Below, one piece after another: positions 1-7,587 of a DNA stretch of 35,580 bases. The notes under the pieces were generated by a model, which made no database searches, was not told where the DNA came from, and saw only the letters and a program-made list of their open reading frames with translations. Source of the DNA: an uncultured Lachnospiraceae bacterium (GTDB lineage: Bacteria > Bacillota > Clostridia > Lachnospirales > Lachnospiraceae); NCBI GenBank assembly GCA_949457475.1, contig CASUON010000003.1, forward strand, positions 1 through 35,580, in the 5' to 3' direction. Numbering within the stretch: position 1 is the stretch's first letter; each line of letters begins with the position of its first letter. A program made the position numbers and the translations under genes.

Positions 1-69
1 GGGAAGTTTGTGTGGAGTGCAGGTGGATGGAATTCTGTATGAAGTTTTGAGGGTGCAGGGAAGGAATAG

Positions 70-141
70 TCCTCGATAGCTCAATGGTAGAGCACGCGGC
101 TGTTAACCGCGGGGTTGTAGGTTCGAGCCCTACTCGGGGAG
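70..141 (+). tRNA. tRNA-Asn (anticodon GTT)
   Basis: The cloverleaf reads directly. The acceptor arms TCCTCGA and TCGGGGA pair with one G-T wobble. The anticodon stem CGCGG/CCGCG closes a loop CTGTTAA with anticodon GTT. The T arm GTAGG-TTCGAGC-CCTAC is perfect, with a single G discriminator. CCA is not encoded. A strong intrinsic terminator follows immediately, so this looks like the last gene of a transcript that enters the window from the left. Confidence 0.96.
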
Positions 142-146
142 TTTGG

Positions 147-178
147 AAAACCCGCAAACATTTATGTTTGCGGGTTTT
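147..178 (+). terminator. Intrinsic terminator after tRNA-Asn
   Basis: AAAACCCGCAAACA and TGTTTGCGGGTTTT form a 14-bp perfect stem around TTTA. The T tract lies inside the 3' arm. It ends the tRNA-Asn transcript. Confidence 0.9.
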
Positions 179-195
179 AGTAATATTAAAGCAAT

Positions 196-232
196 AAAAC
201 CTTGTATTAGATTTATACAAGGTTTTATTTTT
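196..232 (+). terminator. Second tandem hairpin with T tract
   Basis: AAAACCTTGTA and TACAAGGTTTT pair across a short AT loop and are followed by ATTTTTTAT. The hairpin is separate from the first and AT-rich. It could back up termination of the tRNA or act on reverse-strand transcription. Confidence 0.7.
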
Positions 233-352
233 TATAAGTCAATCGTTATACTTCCATCTTTTATTTGGTAATATTGTAGATTTATTTTTGACATGGTATA
301 CTAACGAATAAAATGGCAAAGTTAGTAATAATAATTAGGGGAGGAGAAGTAG

Positions 353-742
353 ATGTCTGCTGAAAAAAAAGCAAAACGAGATGAGATAGAAGAAGAACAG
401 TTATATTCTGAAATATATGAAGAAGAAATAATAGAACCATTTAACCCTAAAGATGTGGATATTATTTCTCAGACAATGGTAATTTCTAATATAGTTGACC
501 AATTAAGATATGAAGATATTTTGTTGGAGCCAGATTTTCAGCGACATCCTGATTTGTGGAATGCGAGACAACAGAGTCGGTTAATAGAATCACTGATTAT
601 TAAGATTCCATTGCCGACCTTTTATTTTGACAGCACAAAAGATGATAAATTAATAGTTGTAGATGGATTGCAACGGCTGTATGCTATTAAAAGATTTATG
701 GTTAGGGAAAAGGAAAAACAGGAAAAAATGCCCTCCAAATAA
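353..742 (+). pseudogene. Truncated DUF262 (GmrS/DndB-like) protein remnant
   Basis: This 129-residue ORF has a good start (ATG preceded by AGGGGAGGAG) and an acidic N-terminus. It then matches the beginning of the DUF262 fold: residues around 60-110 read PDFQRHPDLWNARQQSRLIE, IPLPTFYFD and VVDGLQRLYAIKRF. These correspond to the FQR...W, LIESI-PIP and DGQQRL motifs of the ParB/Srx-like nucleotide-binding domain used by GmrSD-type modification-dependent restriction proteins. Family members usually run to several hundred residues. Here the frame stops just after the DGxQRL motif and the rest of the domain is missing. The canonical DGQQR is DGLQR. A TTGACA lies at 288-293, but the best -10 (TAAAAT) is only 15 bp away. 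It sits alone between tRNA genes and is AT-rich. I infer a decayed defence gene, although a short expressed protein cannot be excluded. Confidence 0.7.
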
Positions 743-845
743 AGTTACACTATCTTTTTATAAATTTTGCTTGCCAAATCATATGAATTGTGATAACATA
801 TCTTTTGTCAAGTCGTCTGTTAGAATTTGGCAGGCAGACTCATCT
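743..845. other. AT-rich gap between DUF262 remnant and tRNA-Glu
   Basis: About 100 bases with no open frame I can support. No continuation of DUF262 motifs is visible in another frame, which favours deletion over a simple frameshift. A TAGAAT at 821-826 could be a -10 for the tRNA genes, but no -35 at proper spacing is seen. Confidence 0.4.
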
Positions 846-917
846 GGCCCCATGGTCAAGCGGTTAAGACATCGCCCTTTCACGGCGGTAACACGAGTTC
901 GATTCTCGTTGGGGTCA
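846..917 (+). tRNA. tRNA-Glu (anticodon TTC)
   Basis: The acceptor GGCCCCA pairs with TGGGGTC (one G-T), followed by an A discriminator. The anticodon stem TCGCC/GGCGG closes the loop CTTTCAC, anticodon TTC. The T arm ACGAG-TTCGATT-CTCGT is perfect. CCA is not encoded. Confidence 0.96.
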
Positions 918-954
918 TTTAGTAGCTGTTATAGTTTTCAATGCATACAAATAT

Positions 955-1026
955 GGCGCAGTAGCCAAGTGGTAAGGCGTGGGTCTGCAACACCCTGATT
1001 CACCGGTTCAAATCCGGTCTGCGCCT
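955..1026 (+). tRNA. tRNA-Cys (anticodon GCA)
   Basis: The acceptor GGCGCAG pairs perfectly with CTGCGCC, and the discriminator is T. The anticodon loop CTGCAAC carries GCA. The T arm ACCGG-TTCAAAT-CCGGT is perfect. It lies 37 bases after tRNA-Glu and is followed at once by a terminator, so the two tRNAs are probably co-transcribed. Confidence 0.96.
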
Positions 1027-1031
1027 CTTTT

Positions 1032-1055
1032 AAGCCCCGGTATCCGGGGTTTTTT
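1032..1055 (+). terminator. Intrinsic terminator after tRNA-Cys
   Basis: AAGCCCCGG-TAT-CCGGGGTTTTTT: a compact GC stem followed by six T residues closes the Glu-Cys tRNA unit. Confidence 0.92.
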
Positions 1056-1071
1056 GCTGTCCGAAACGCTC

Positions 1072-1100
1072 TTGACATTCTGAAAAAAATTCAATACAAT
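1072..1100 (+). promoter_or_regulatory. Sigma-A promoter for the DUF445 gene
   Basis: TTGACA (1072-1077), a 17-bp spacer and TACAAT (1095-1100) make a near-consensus vegetative promoter. It gives a leader of about 90 nt before the GTG start at 1197. Confidence 0.8.
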
Positions 1101-1196
1101 AATCGGGATTCTTATATTTACCAGATACTGACAAGCAGGATACAAAAAGAAATTCATCATATAAAATAATCAAAACATACGGAAGAAAGGGATATT

Positions 1197-2087
1197 GTGA
1201 ATATTGAATTTATTACCGCGCCGTTGATCGGGGGAATTATTGGATTTATTACAAACAGCCTGGCGATCAAAATGCTGTTTCGGCCTTATAAGGAAATTCG
1301 GATTTTTGGGATTCACCTTCCCTTTACGCCAGGGCTGATACCAAAAGAAAAGCCAAGGATAGCGCGTGCGATCGCACAGGTTATCTCCAACTATATTCTG
1401 GACCAAAATACAATACTTGAAGCGTTGGCCTCAGAATCGATAAAAAAACTGTACGAAAAAAAGTACGATGAAATATTGGCGCGTTGGCGTACCATACAGA
1501 CGACTTGCGGGGAATTGCTGGAAATACACCAGTATGCCGACGAGGCAAATATTATGGAGGCAAAACTGCGCGAATCGGTCTGTAATTATCTGGTGGAGCA
1601 GTGCCAAAAAGAAGAGGTTGCGCGCAAACTGGTCAATCATGCCTTTGAACAGCTGCGGGAAAATATGAATGCGTTGATGTATAAAATGGCAAAAGGCGCT
1701 TTGCATGCAGTTCGGGAATCTGTAATTGAACAGGCTAACCAGATGCTTGTCACAAAAGGCGCAGAGTATGTAGGTTCTTATATTGACCAGGTTTACCTGG
1801 AATGGATGGACAAACCGGTATGTGAAGTTGTGATGCTGATAGAAGAAAAAGTACCGGATGCAAAACAGATGTTATGGGAGCAGTATGAGCGTACTGTCCG
1901 GGACAAGGCCACGCAATTTGTATCCGCATTCAACGTGGCGGGCATTGTAGAAGAGCGGATCGAGGCGTATGATTTGGCTCAGCTAGAGCAGATGATTATG
2001 GAAATATCTAGCAAAGAGCTGCATGCGCTCGTCTGGCTGGGGGGCCTGCTGGGCGTCCTAATGGGCTTTGTGAACTTGCTGTTTTAA
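1197..2087 (+). CDS. DUF445 family membrane protein
   Basis: A 296-residue protein starting at GTG, six bases after an AGAAAGG ribosome binding site. The N-terminal hydrophobic segment (about residues 6-27) carries the DUF445 signature ITNSLAIKMLFRPY followed by LPFTPGLIPKEKPRIARAIAQVI. The middle is amphipathic and helical, likely coiled coil. The last roughly 20 residues (LVWLGGLLGVLMGFVNLLF) form a closing transmembrane helix. The length and two-ended membrane layout suit the short DUF445 (YheB-like) branch of Firmicutes. The biochemical function of the family is not known. It has its own promoter, and no terminator is obvious before the next promoter, so it is monocistronic or reads through. 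Confidence 0.85.
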   Translation: MNIEFITAPLIGGIIGFITNSLAIKMLFRPYKEIRIFGIHLPFTPGLIPKEKPRIARAIAQVISNYILDQNTILEALASESIKKLYEKKYDEILARWRTIQTTCGELLEIHQYADEANIMEAKLRESVCNYLVEQCQKEEVARKLVNHAFEQLRENMNALMYKMAKGALHAVRESVIEQANQMLVTKGAEYVGSYIDQVYLEWMDKPVCEVVMLIEEKVPDAKQMLWEQYERTVRDKATQFVSAFNVAGIVEERIEAYDLAQLEQMIMEISSKELHALVWLGGLLGVLMGFVNLLF

Positions 2088-2219
2088 CATAGCTGGCAGC
2101 TGCTTGGGGATTGATATTCACAAGTGGTAGCGTTTGCCGTCAATTTCGCAGCAATTTCCGCCTGTGGGCCGGGAAAATGCCAGACTTTAGTGATTGCGAG
2201 TATAAATTGATATAGGGGG

Positions 2220-2248
2220 TTGTTTTTTTTAAGAAATTGTAGTATACT
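2220..2248 (+). promoter_or_regulatory. Promoter of the surface-protein gene
   Basis: TTGTTT (2220-2225), a 17-bp spacer and TATACT (2243-2248), in an AT-rich stretch 74 bases before the ATG at 2322. A strong AAAGGAGGA ribosome binding site sits at 2308-2316, predicting high expression. Confidence 0.65.
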
Positions 2249-2321
2249 TAGATAGCTACGAAATTCAATTACCCTGTTTTATCAAAACAAAATCAACAGG
2301 AGTAAAAAAAGGAGGAGAAAG

Positions 2322-4211
2322 ATGAGAAAGAATTTCATGAAAAAAGCGGTTGCAGTCACTTTGTCTGCTGCTATGGCATTTTCATTGTCTGCAGTAACTA
2401 ATCCTACGACTGCATCCGCTGCAACAGTAGGATTGAATGCAAAGAAAAAGACAATAACTGTTGGTAAGAAATTTACTCTGAAGCTCAACAAAGCGGGTCA
2501 GAAAAATTGGAAAATTACCAAAGCAGTGTCTGCAAAACCTAAGGTTGTAAAGGTTAACAAAAAGACAAAGAAAAATGTAGTTGTAAAAGGATTGAAAAAA
2601 GGCAAATCCAAAGTTACAGTTACATTAAAGAGGAAGAATGGAAAAGCCGGCACAAAGAAGCTGACATGTACATTTACTGTAAAGAAGAAAACTCCAACAG
2701 ATCCAACGGCGCCTACAACACCTACGGCTCCAACAGATCCTACAACACCTACAACGCCGGTTCAGACAGAGGATAAGGCAACCACACAAGAAGAGTTGAT
2801 TGCAAAATTAGCGAATAAAGATCTTACAAAATTAACTCTGGAAACAGAAGCAGAAAAGATCGATATTCCAGCAGGAACATATTCAAACCTTACATTAGTA
2901 GTTAACGCTCCAAACGCTGAAGTTACAAACGAAGCAGTCTTCAAAGATATTGAGATCCAGGCAATCAAGGCTGATACATGGTTTGAAAAAGCAGCAAGCG
3001 CACTTGGCAGCAACAAGATTGTAATTAAAGCTCCAAAAGCACGCTTGGTAATTGACGCTATTGCAAAATTAGCGAAATTAAAATTAGACCAGAACGGCGC
3101 TGCAGCAGATAAGGTTATGAAATTGGAAGTTCAGGGTTCCTTAGATAACGTTGAAGTGAACGCTAGCACAAATCTTAACGTAGACGTACAGGGTACTGGC
3201 GAAGTATCCCAGATGGATGTACTTGCTGGTTCTGACATCAAGATCAACGGCGGGGCAACTGCAAAAGCAATTAAAGTAAACGTAGCAGCAACAGCAGCAG
3301 CTACAAACTTAACATCTGACGTTAAGACAGAACTTACATTAAGCGCAGTAGTAAACGTTACATTTACAGCAGGCGCTGCAGGAAGTAGTGTAAAAGCAAA
3401 CAAAGAAGTAGAAGGCAAAGAGCTGGTAATTAAGAACCAGACAGGGGCAAACATTGATTTAATTAGCTCAAATGGTTCCAAGACACCAATTGCTAATAAC
3501 AATGGCGATGGAAAAGTTACACCTCCAGTAATTCAGGATACAACAAATCCTACAACACCAAGCAAGCCGAACTTTGATCAGAATGGTAGTGACAATAACG
3601 ACAATACTACAAGCGAATCTGTTACAATTACGGTTGATGGTGTGAAGGCAAAAGGACATTTAACTGGTAGTGCAACTAAAGAAGCTGATGTACCAACAGG
3701 TTCAGCACTTGATGATACAAATAAAGATAGTTTTCCTTACACATATACTGTATCAGGAGGAGCTCTTGGTGAATTAACTTTAAGTGGTATTAAGCCAAAT
3801 GTAACAAGTGGTTGTGTAATGAAAATTGATGTTGCATATACAATAGCAAATAAAACATATCAGAAATCAGTTTTAACGAATGGTGGAAGTCCAACATGTA
3901 TTACAGGTACTTCTTCAGAGGATGTTGAAAAGCTAATCGATAAAATGGAATCTGGTACAATTGGCGATATTACTATAGCCTTAACTGATCCAATCAGTGG
4001 TTCTTTTGTTGGAAAAAGAAAAGAGGCTGATTTAAAAGTATCTGTCAGTGTTCAGTGTACAGTTGTTAAAGTTGGCAAGAAAGTTGTAAAATCTAGCAGC
4101 AGAAATGATGTATTTATTAAGGGTAATCAAACTATAACATTAGATTCAGGTGATGCAACTACAGGAACAACATCTATTGATACAAATTTAAGTATTGACT
4201 TAAAAAAATAA
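2322..4211 (+). CDS. Secreted Big2-like/repeat surface protein
   Basis: A 629-residue protein with a clear Sec signal peptide: a basic start, a hydrophobic run AVTLSAAMAFSLSAV and a likely cut after ASA at residue 33. Residues about 35-122 are a very lysine-rich, Big2-like beta domain (VGKKFTLKLN... VVVKGLKKGKSKVTVTLK). A Pro/Thr linker follows (about 124-148). A long Ala/Lys/Val/Asn region (about 150-395) with alternating short strands then suggests a beta-helix-like rod. A second Pro/Asn linker leads to a C-terminal beta-rich domain (about 435-629). There is no LPXTG motif, transmembrane anchor or SLH/choline repeat, so attachment is probably through the basic N-terminal domain, or the protein is released. 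Codon use in the last third is more AT-rich than in the first two thirds. It is monocistronic between its promoter and a 17-bp-stem terminator. The exact role is unknown; envelope or adhesion is an inference. Confidence 0.8.
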   Translation: MRKNFMKKAVAVTLSAAMAFSLSAVTNPTTASAATVGLNAKKKTITVGKKFTLKLNKAGQKNWKITKAVSAKPKVVKVNKKTKKNVVVKGLKKGKSKVTVTLKRKNGKAGTKKLTCTFTVKKKTPTDPTAPTTPTAPTDPTTPTTPVQTEDKATTQEELIAKLANKDLTKLTLETEAEKIDIPAGTYSNLTLVVNAPNAEVTNEAVFKDIEIQAIKADTWFEKAASALGSNKIVIKAPKARLVIDAIAKLAKLKLDQNGAAADKVMKLEVQGSLDNVEVNASTNLNVDVQGTGEVSQMDVLAGSDIKINGGATAKAIKVNVAATAAATNLTSDVKTELTLSAVVNVTFTAGAAGSSVKANKEVEGKELVIKNQTGANIDLISSNGSKTPIANNNGDGKVTPPVIQDTTNPTTPSKPNFDQNGSDNNDNTTSESVTITVDGVKAKGHLTGSATKEADVPTGSALDDTNKDSFPYTYTVSGGALGELTLSGIKPNVTSGCVMKIDVAYTIANKTYQKSVLTNGGSPTCITGTSSEDVEKLIDKMESGTIGDITIALTDPISGSFVGKRKEADLKVSVSVQCTVVKVGKKVVKSSSRNDVFIKGNQTITLDSGDATTGTTSIDTNLSIDLKK

Positions 4212-4237
4212 TTTTAATTGAGTTTACATTTTAAGAA

Positions 4238-4277
4238 CTAAAACAGCATAGGCATGATAGTGCCTATGCTGTTTTAG
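4238..4277. terminator. Strong (possibly bidirectional) terminator
   Basis: CTAAAACAGCATAGGCA, loop TGATAG, TGCCTATGCTGTTTTAG: a perfect 17-bp stem with its T tract inside the arm. It lies between the surface-protein gene and a convergent small reverse-strand gene, so it could serve both. Confidence 0.88.
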
Positions 4278-4349
4278 TATTAAACTGAAAATAAGTTCTT
4301 TTCATTATAAAATTATATCGTAAATGATAAATACCTTCCGTACACCCTT

Positions 4350-4547
4350 TTATTCTTTAATTCTATCAATATCAGTCAGATTGACACCCAAAGACTTCAA
4401 AACCGCTTTTAACGACAAATCATCCCTTTTCAAACTTTCATATGTTTCATTTGCATTTTCTTTTCTTGCGATCATCATATGTCCTTGAATTTTTTGAAAA
4501 TTATTTATATTTCTTTCAATAATTTCTCCATCATTTGGCATTTTCAT
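4350..4547 (-). CDS. Small hypothetical protein (65 aa)
   Basis: The reverse-strand ORF encodes a soluble, charged, apparently all-helical protein. It starts MKMPNDGEIIERNINNFQKIQGHMM and ends with SLKAVLKSLGVNLTDIDRIKE. The sequence looks protein-like: balanced charge, amphipathic spacing, no low complexity. The ribosome binding site (GTGAAG) is weak. I do not recognise a named domain. It may be a real small gene or the tail of a larger decayed one. It converges on the surface-protein gene across the shared terminator. Confidence 0.5.
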   Translation of the reverse strand: MKMPNDGEIIERNINNFQKIQGHMMIARKENANETYESLKRDDLSLKAVLKSLGVNLTDIDRIKE

Positions 4548-5085
4548 TCAACTTCACAAGCAAATAATCGTTGCACGATTTCAATATATCACAAATCGCA
4601 TACAAAGTATATGTTAATCTATTTTCAAAATTATCAAAAAAGAAAGTATCATAGACTGTCCCTGGATCATAGGAATAAAAATTTTAGTTGATGGAATTAT
4701 TTTTTGTAATAATATGTAAATTTACAAAAGATTTATAATATTTCTTTATAAAAATGGTTTTGAAATGAATAAAAATGTGATAGAATAAATCGTTATAATT
4801 AGGTAGCCGTTAAATTGCGATACAACGTAATTTATATTGATGTCTATGAGCGGTATTATTGACCAATAACGCCGACTGCAGATTTACGGGCGTTGTTGTT
4901 TCAAGCATAAGATAAATTTTTAAATATTATCGCTCGTGAGTACAAACAGAAAATAAACACGCGTCAACTGTGCGAGATAGAAATCATACTGTTAAAATGT
5001 AAATGAAAATAGTATATATATTATTGTCATTTTGGATATTTAGAACAATCACAGAAATTAAATTCAGAAAAGGAGTAAAATCAGT
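4548..5085. other. 538-bp AT-rich intergenic region with structured leader
   Basis: No supportable gene. The first ~200 bases are AT-rich without clear signals. A possible promoter (TTGAAA 4760-4765, TAGAAT 4781-4786, spacer 15) precedes the conserved RNA element at 4846-4942. About 120 AT-rich bases then lead to the ribosome binding site of the DUF362 gene. Confidence 0.6.
4846..4942 (+). ncRNA. Conserved structured leader element, copy A
   Basis: This 97-nt element recurs at 11185-11271. CAATAACGCC (4864-4873) can pair over 10 bp with GGCGTTGTTG (4889-4898). Alternatively, TTTACGGGC (4883-4891) can pair with GCTCGTGAG (4932-4940). The two helices share bases 4889-4891 and exclude each other. 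A third option pairs CGGTATTAT (4851-4859) with ATAACGCCG. Sequence shared with copy B: ATGRGCGG, ACCAATAACGCCGRCT, TTACGRGCGTTGTTGTYTCAAGC and GCTYGTRAGTA. It precedes the DUF362 gene by 143 nt. I cannot assign it to a known riboswitch class. Confidence 0.55.
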
Positions 5086-6210
5086 ATGGAAAAATCAAAA
5101 GTATATTACACCTCTTTTAAGACAAGCCTGAATGAAAACCTTCTTCAAAAATTACGCAGGCTGATCGTTACGGCTGGAATAAAGAATATTGATTTTCAGG
5201 ACAAATACGCGGCGATCAAGCTGCATTTTGGCGAATACGGCAACTTGGCGTTTTTAAGGCCGAATTATGCAAAAGTAGTAGCCGACCTTGTAAAAGAATG
5301 CGGCGGCAAGCCGTTTTTGACGGACTGTAATACGCTTTACGTGGGCAGCCGTAAAAACGCGCTTGACCATATTGAAACGGCGTACTTGAACGGATTTACG
5401 CCGTATGCGACCGGATGCCAGGTATTAATTGGCGACGGGCTGAAAGGTACGGACGAGACGCTTGTGCCTGTCAATGGGGAATATGTCAAGGAAGCAAAGA
5501 TTGGCTCCGCGGTAATGGACGCCGATATCTTTTTGAGCCTGACGCATTTTAAAGGGCATGAGATGGCAGGATTTGGCGGCGCCTTGAAAAATATCGGTAT
5601 GGGCTGCGGTTCACGGGCTGGGAAAATGGAAATGCATAATGACGGCAAGCCGCAAGTTGCAAATGTTGACGACTGTATTGGCTGCGGAAGCTGCTACCGC
5701 ATTTGCGCCCATGAAGCGCCGGTGATCGAAAACGGCAAGGCGCGTATCGATCATGAAAAATGCGTCGGCTGCGGCAGGTGCCTGGCTGTCTGTCCAAAAG
5801 ACGTAATCTGTTCGACGTTTGACAGTTCCGTACAGAGGCTTAACTGCAAAATGGCGGAATACAGCCTTGCCGTGTGCAAAGGCCGCCCGCATTTCCATAT
5901 CTCTTTAGTTTGCGATGTTTCGCCGAATTGCGACTGCCATGCGGAGAATGATATCCCGATTATACCGGATGTAGGTATGTTTGCTTCTTTTGACCCGGTT
6001 GCGCTCGATATGGCGTGCGTGGAAGCTGTGAACCGGATGCCTGTCATTGCCGGGAGCGTATTGGACGACCAGATAAAGGCGAAGGAAGAGCACGAACAAT
6101 GCCACGATCATTTCCATATGACGCACCCAGATACTGAATGGAAATCCTGTATTGAACACGCGGTGAAAATTGGGCTGGGCAGCGACCAGTATGAATTGAT
6201 CGAAATTTAA
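5086..6210 (+). CDS. DUF362 / double [4Fe-4S] ferredoxin-domain protein
   Basis: A 374-residue cytoplasmic protein. The N-terminal ~190 residues match DUF362: KLHFGEYGN near residue 47, LTDCNTLYVGSR, and LTHFKGHEMAGFGGALKNIGMGCGSR near residue 160. Two ferredoxin clusters follow, CIGCGSCYRICAHEAP and CVGCGRCLAVCPKD (about residues 202-250). Each has CxxCxxCxxxC/CP spacing and can bind a [4Fe-4S] centre. The C-terminal part resumes the DUF362 fold with VGMFASFDPVALDMACV. The one odd residue is Ala instead of Pro after the fourth cysteine of cluster 1. Such proteins are probably redox enzymes or electron carriers in strict anaerobes, but the substrate is not established. The ATG is preceded by AAAGGAG at 11 nt spacing. 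The gene lies downstream of the conserved leader element. Confidence 0.88.
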   Translation: MEKSKVYYTSFKTSLNENLLQKLRRLIVTAGIKNIDFQDKYAAIKLHFGEYGNLAFLRPNYAKVVADLVKECGGKPFLTDCNTLYVGSRKNALDHIETAYLNGFTPYATGCQVLIGDGLKGTDETLVPVNGEYVKEAKIGSAVMDADIFLSLTHFKGHEMAGFGGALKNIGMGCGSRAGKMEMHNDGKPQVANVDDCIGCGSCYRICAHEAPVIENGKARIDHEKCVGCGRCLAVCPKDVICSTFDSSVQRLNCKMAEYSLAVCKGRPHFHISLVCDVSPNCDCHAENDIPIIPDVGMFASFDPVALDMACVEAVNRMPVIAGSVLDDQIKAKEEHEQCHDHFHMTHPDTEWKSCIEHAVKIGLGSDQYELIEI

Positions 6211-6557
6211 AATGCTTGCCGCAAGATTGAAAAGACAACAGAGAAGAAGAAATGAAAAAGCAATAGAAAAGATTTAACCAAAAGCAACAAAAAGGACAAA
6301 GAATAAAAAGGCCACATGGAGACAAAATTGTATAGCTGCTGTGATGAACGGCTGCGCCTTTTACATATGCTATCGTATGGATTGCGTGTTCGATTTTGAA
6401 AGTTATGCATAAAATCGTATAGTAGATGCGTGCAATCCATTGATTGCACATAGGCTGCAGTATCGGACAGAAAATAAGAAATCACTCTGCCTGCGGTTAT
6501 CAATAAAATACAGGAGACCGTTTTAAAAATATTCTGAAGTAGATAGGAGCAGGGATT
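6211..6557. other. 347-bp intergenic region, no gene supported
   Basis: Only a short palindrome stands out: GTGCAATC-CATT-GATTGCAC at 6430-6448, without a T tract. A reverse-strand ORF here (6207-6503) is an ordinary low-complexity open frame without a ribosome binding site or recognisable motif. Confidence 0.5.
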
Positions 6558-7499
6558 TTGAGGGAAAAATTTGGGTTAAAAAAGTTACAGAATGAAATTT
6601 TACTGGATCGTTTTCGTACTATGACCCAGCCGGCGCTCGTGTCTAAGACCAATGGCGTCAGCGGCAAGTTGTATATCGCAGCGGAAATGGATAAGATGGA
6701 TAAAATAGGCTATGATTGCGTAGCCGCGTGTGTGAACGATATTGCGGCTATGGGTGCGGAACCACTGTTTTTTTACGCCAATATATCCTGCGTAAGGCCG
6801 AAAGCAGACAAAATCAGGATTATAGAAGAAGGGATTTCCGAAGGCTGTACGCAGGCCGGCATACAGTTTGCGGGAAGCGAGATCGCGGAGCTGCCGGATA
6901 AATATGCATTTGATCAATATGAGCTGGCCGGGTTTATCGTAGGGATTGTAGACTGTGGGAAACGGATCGGGAACGCACAGTTAAAGGATGGGGACGTCAT
7001 TATCGGGCTTGCGTCCAATGGGCTGCATAACAATGGGTATGTGAAGGCACGCAAACAGCTGTTTTTGTCAAAGGCAACGATGGAAATCTATTATGACAAC
7101 CTTGGGTCAACGCTTGGCGACCAGCTTTTGCGTCCGACCAGGATGTACCGCGCATCCATTGACCGTCTACAGGAGATGGACATTCCAATAAAATCTTGCG
7201 TGCAGGTTGCGCATGGCGGGATTGACCGTGCGCTACGCTTGCTCTTGCATGAAACGAACGGCGCCGTAGTCAAGCGGAAACAAGACACAATTCCGCCTTT
7301 GTACCAGATGCTGCATAAAGATGGAAACATCGATATCCGCCAGATGCGTCAGACGTTTAATATGGGAATTGGACTGCTTTTGATTGTGGCGGAAGAAAAC
7401 GCGGACAAAGCGGCGGAGTGCCTGGAAGAATCCGGCGAGGAACCGATCTTTTTGGGTCTGGTTGAAACCGACCAGGATATGGTTCGGTATATTGAGTAG
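6558..7499 (+). CDS. PurM-like AIR synthase-fold protein (divergent)
   Basis: A 313-residue protein starting at TTG, eight bases after AGGAGC. It aligns with aminoimidazole ribonucleotide synthase (PurM): DKIGYDCVAACVNDIAAMGAEPLFFYANI (about residues 51-78), YELAGFIVGIVD, DVIIGLASNGLHNNGYVKARK and FNMGIGLLLIV near the C-terminus. PurM converts FGAM to AIR in purine synthesis. However, this copy is shorter than typical PurM (~340-350) and lacks the N-terminal YxxAGVDIxAGN segment. It reads KTNGVSGKLYIA where PurM has DGVGTK, and AGSEIAELPD where PurM has GGETAEMPG. It also sits away from any other pur gene. I therefore call the fold with confidence but not the reaction. Confidence 0.78.
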   Translation: MREKFGLKKLQNEILLDRFRTMTQPALVSKTNGVSGKLYIAAEMDKMDKIGYDCVAACVNDIAAMGAEPLFFYANISCVRPKADKIRIIEEGISEGCTQAGIQFAGSEIAELPDKYAFDQYELAGFIVGIVDCGKRIGNAQLKDGDVIIGLASNGLHNNGYVKARKQLFLSKATMEIYYDNLGSTLGDQLLRPTRMYRASIDRLQEMDIPIKSCVQVAHGGIDRALRLLLHETNGAVVKRKQDTIPPLYQMLHKDGNIDIRQMRQTFNMGIGLLLIVAEENADKAAECLEESGEEPIFLGLVETDQDMVRYIE

Positions 7500-7587
7500 A
7501 AGGATAGCTTCGGTAGATAGAATAAGAAGACGGCTGCAAATTTGCGGCATGCGGGTAAGACAGGTTAAAATATAGAGGGGATTATGG

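Noticed and set aside
663-998. 111-residue ORF across the tRNA genes
   Set aside because: It runs through tRNA-Glu and most of tRNA-Cys and begins inside the DUF262 remnant in another frame; no protein-like features.
4846-4942. Known riboswitch classes (c-di-GMP, T-box, SAM, TPP, THF, fluoride, guanidine)
   Set aside because: None of the conserved cores I know for these classes is present; kept as an unassigned structured element.
6207-6503. Reverse-strand ORFs in the gap before the PurM-like gene
   Set aside because: Low-complexity hydrophobic reading with no ribosome binding site or motif; overlapping alternative frames are equally open.
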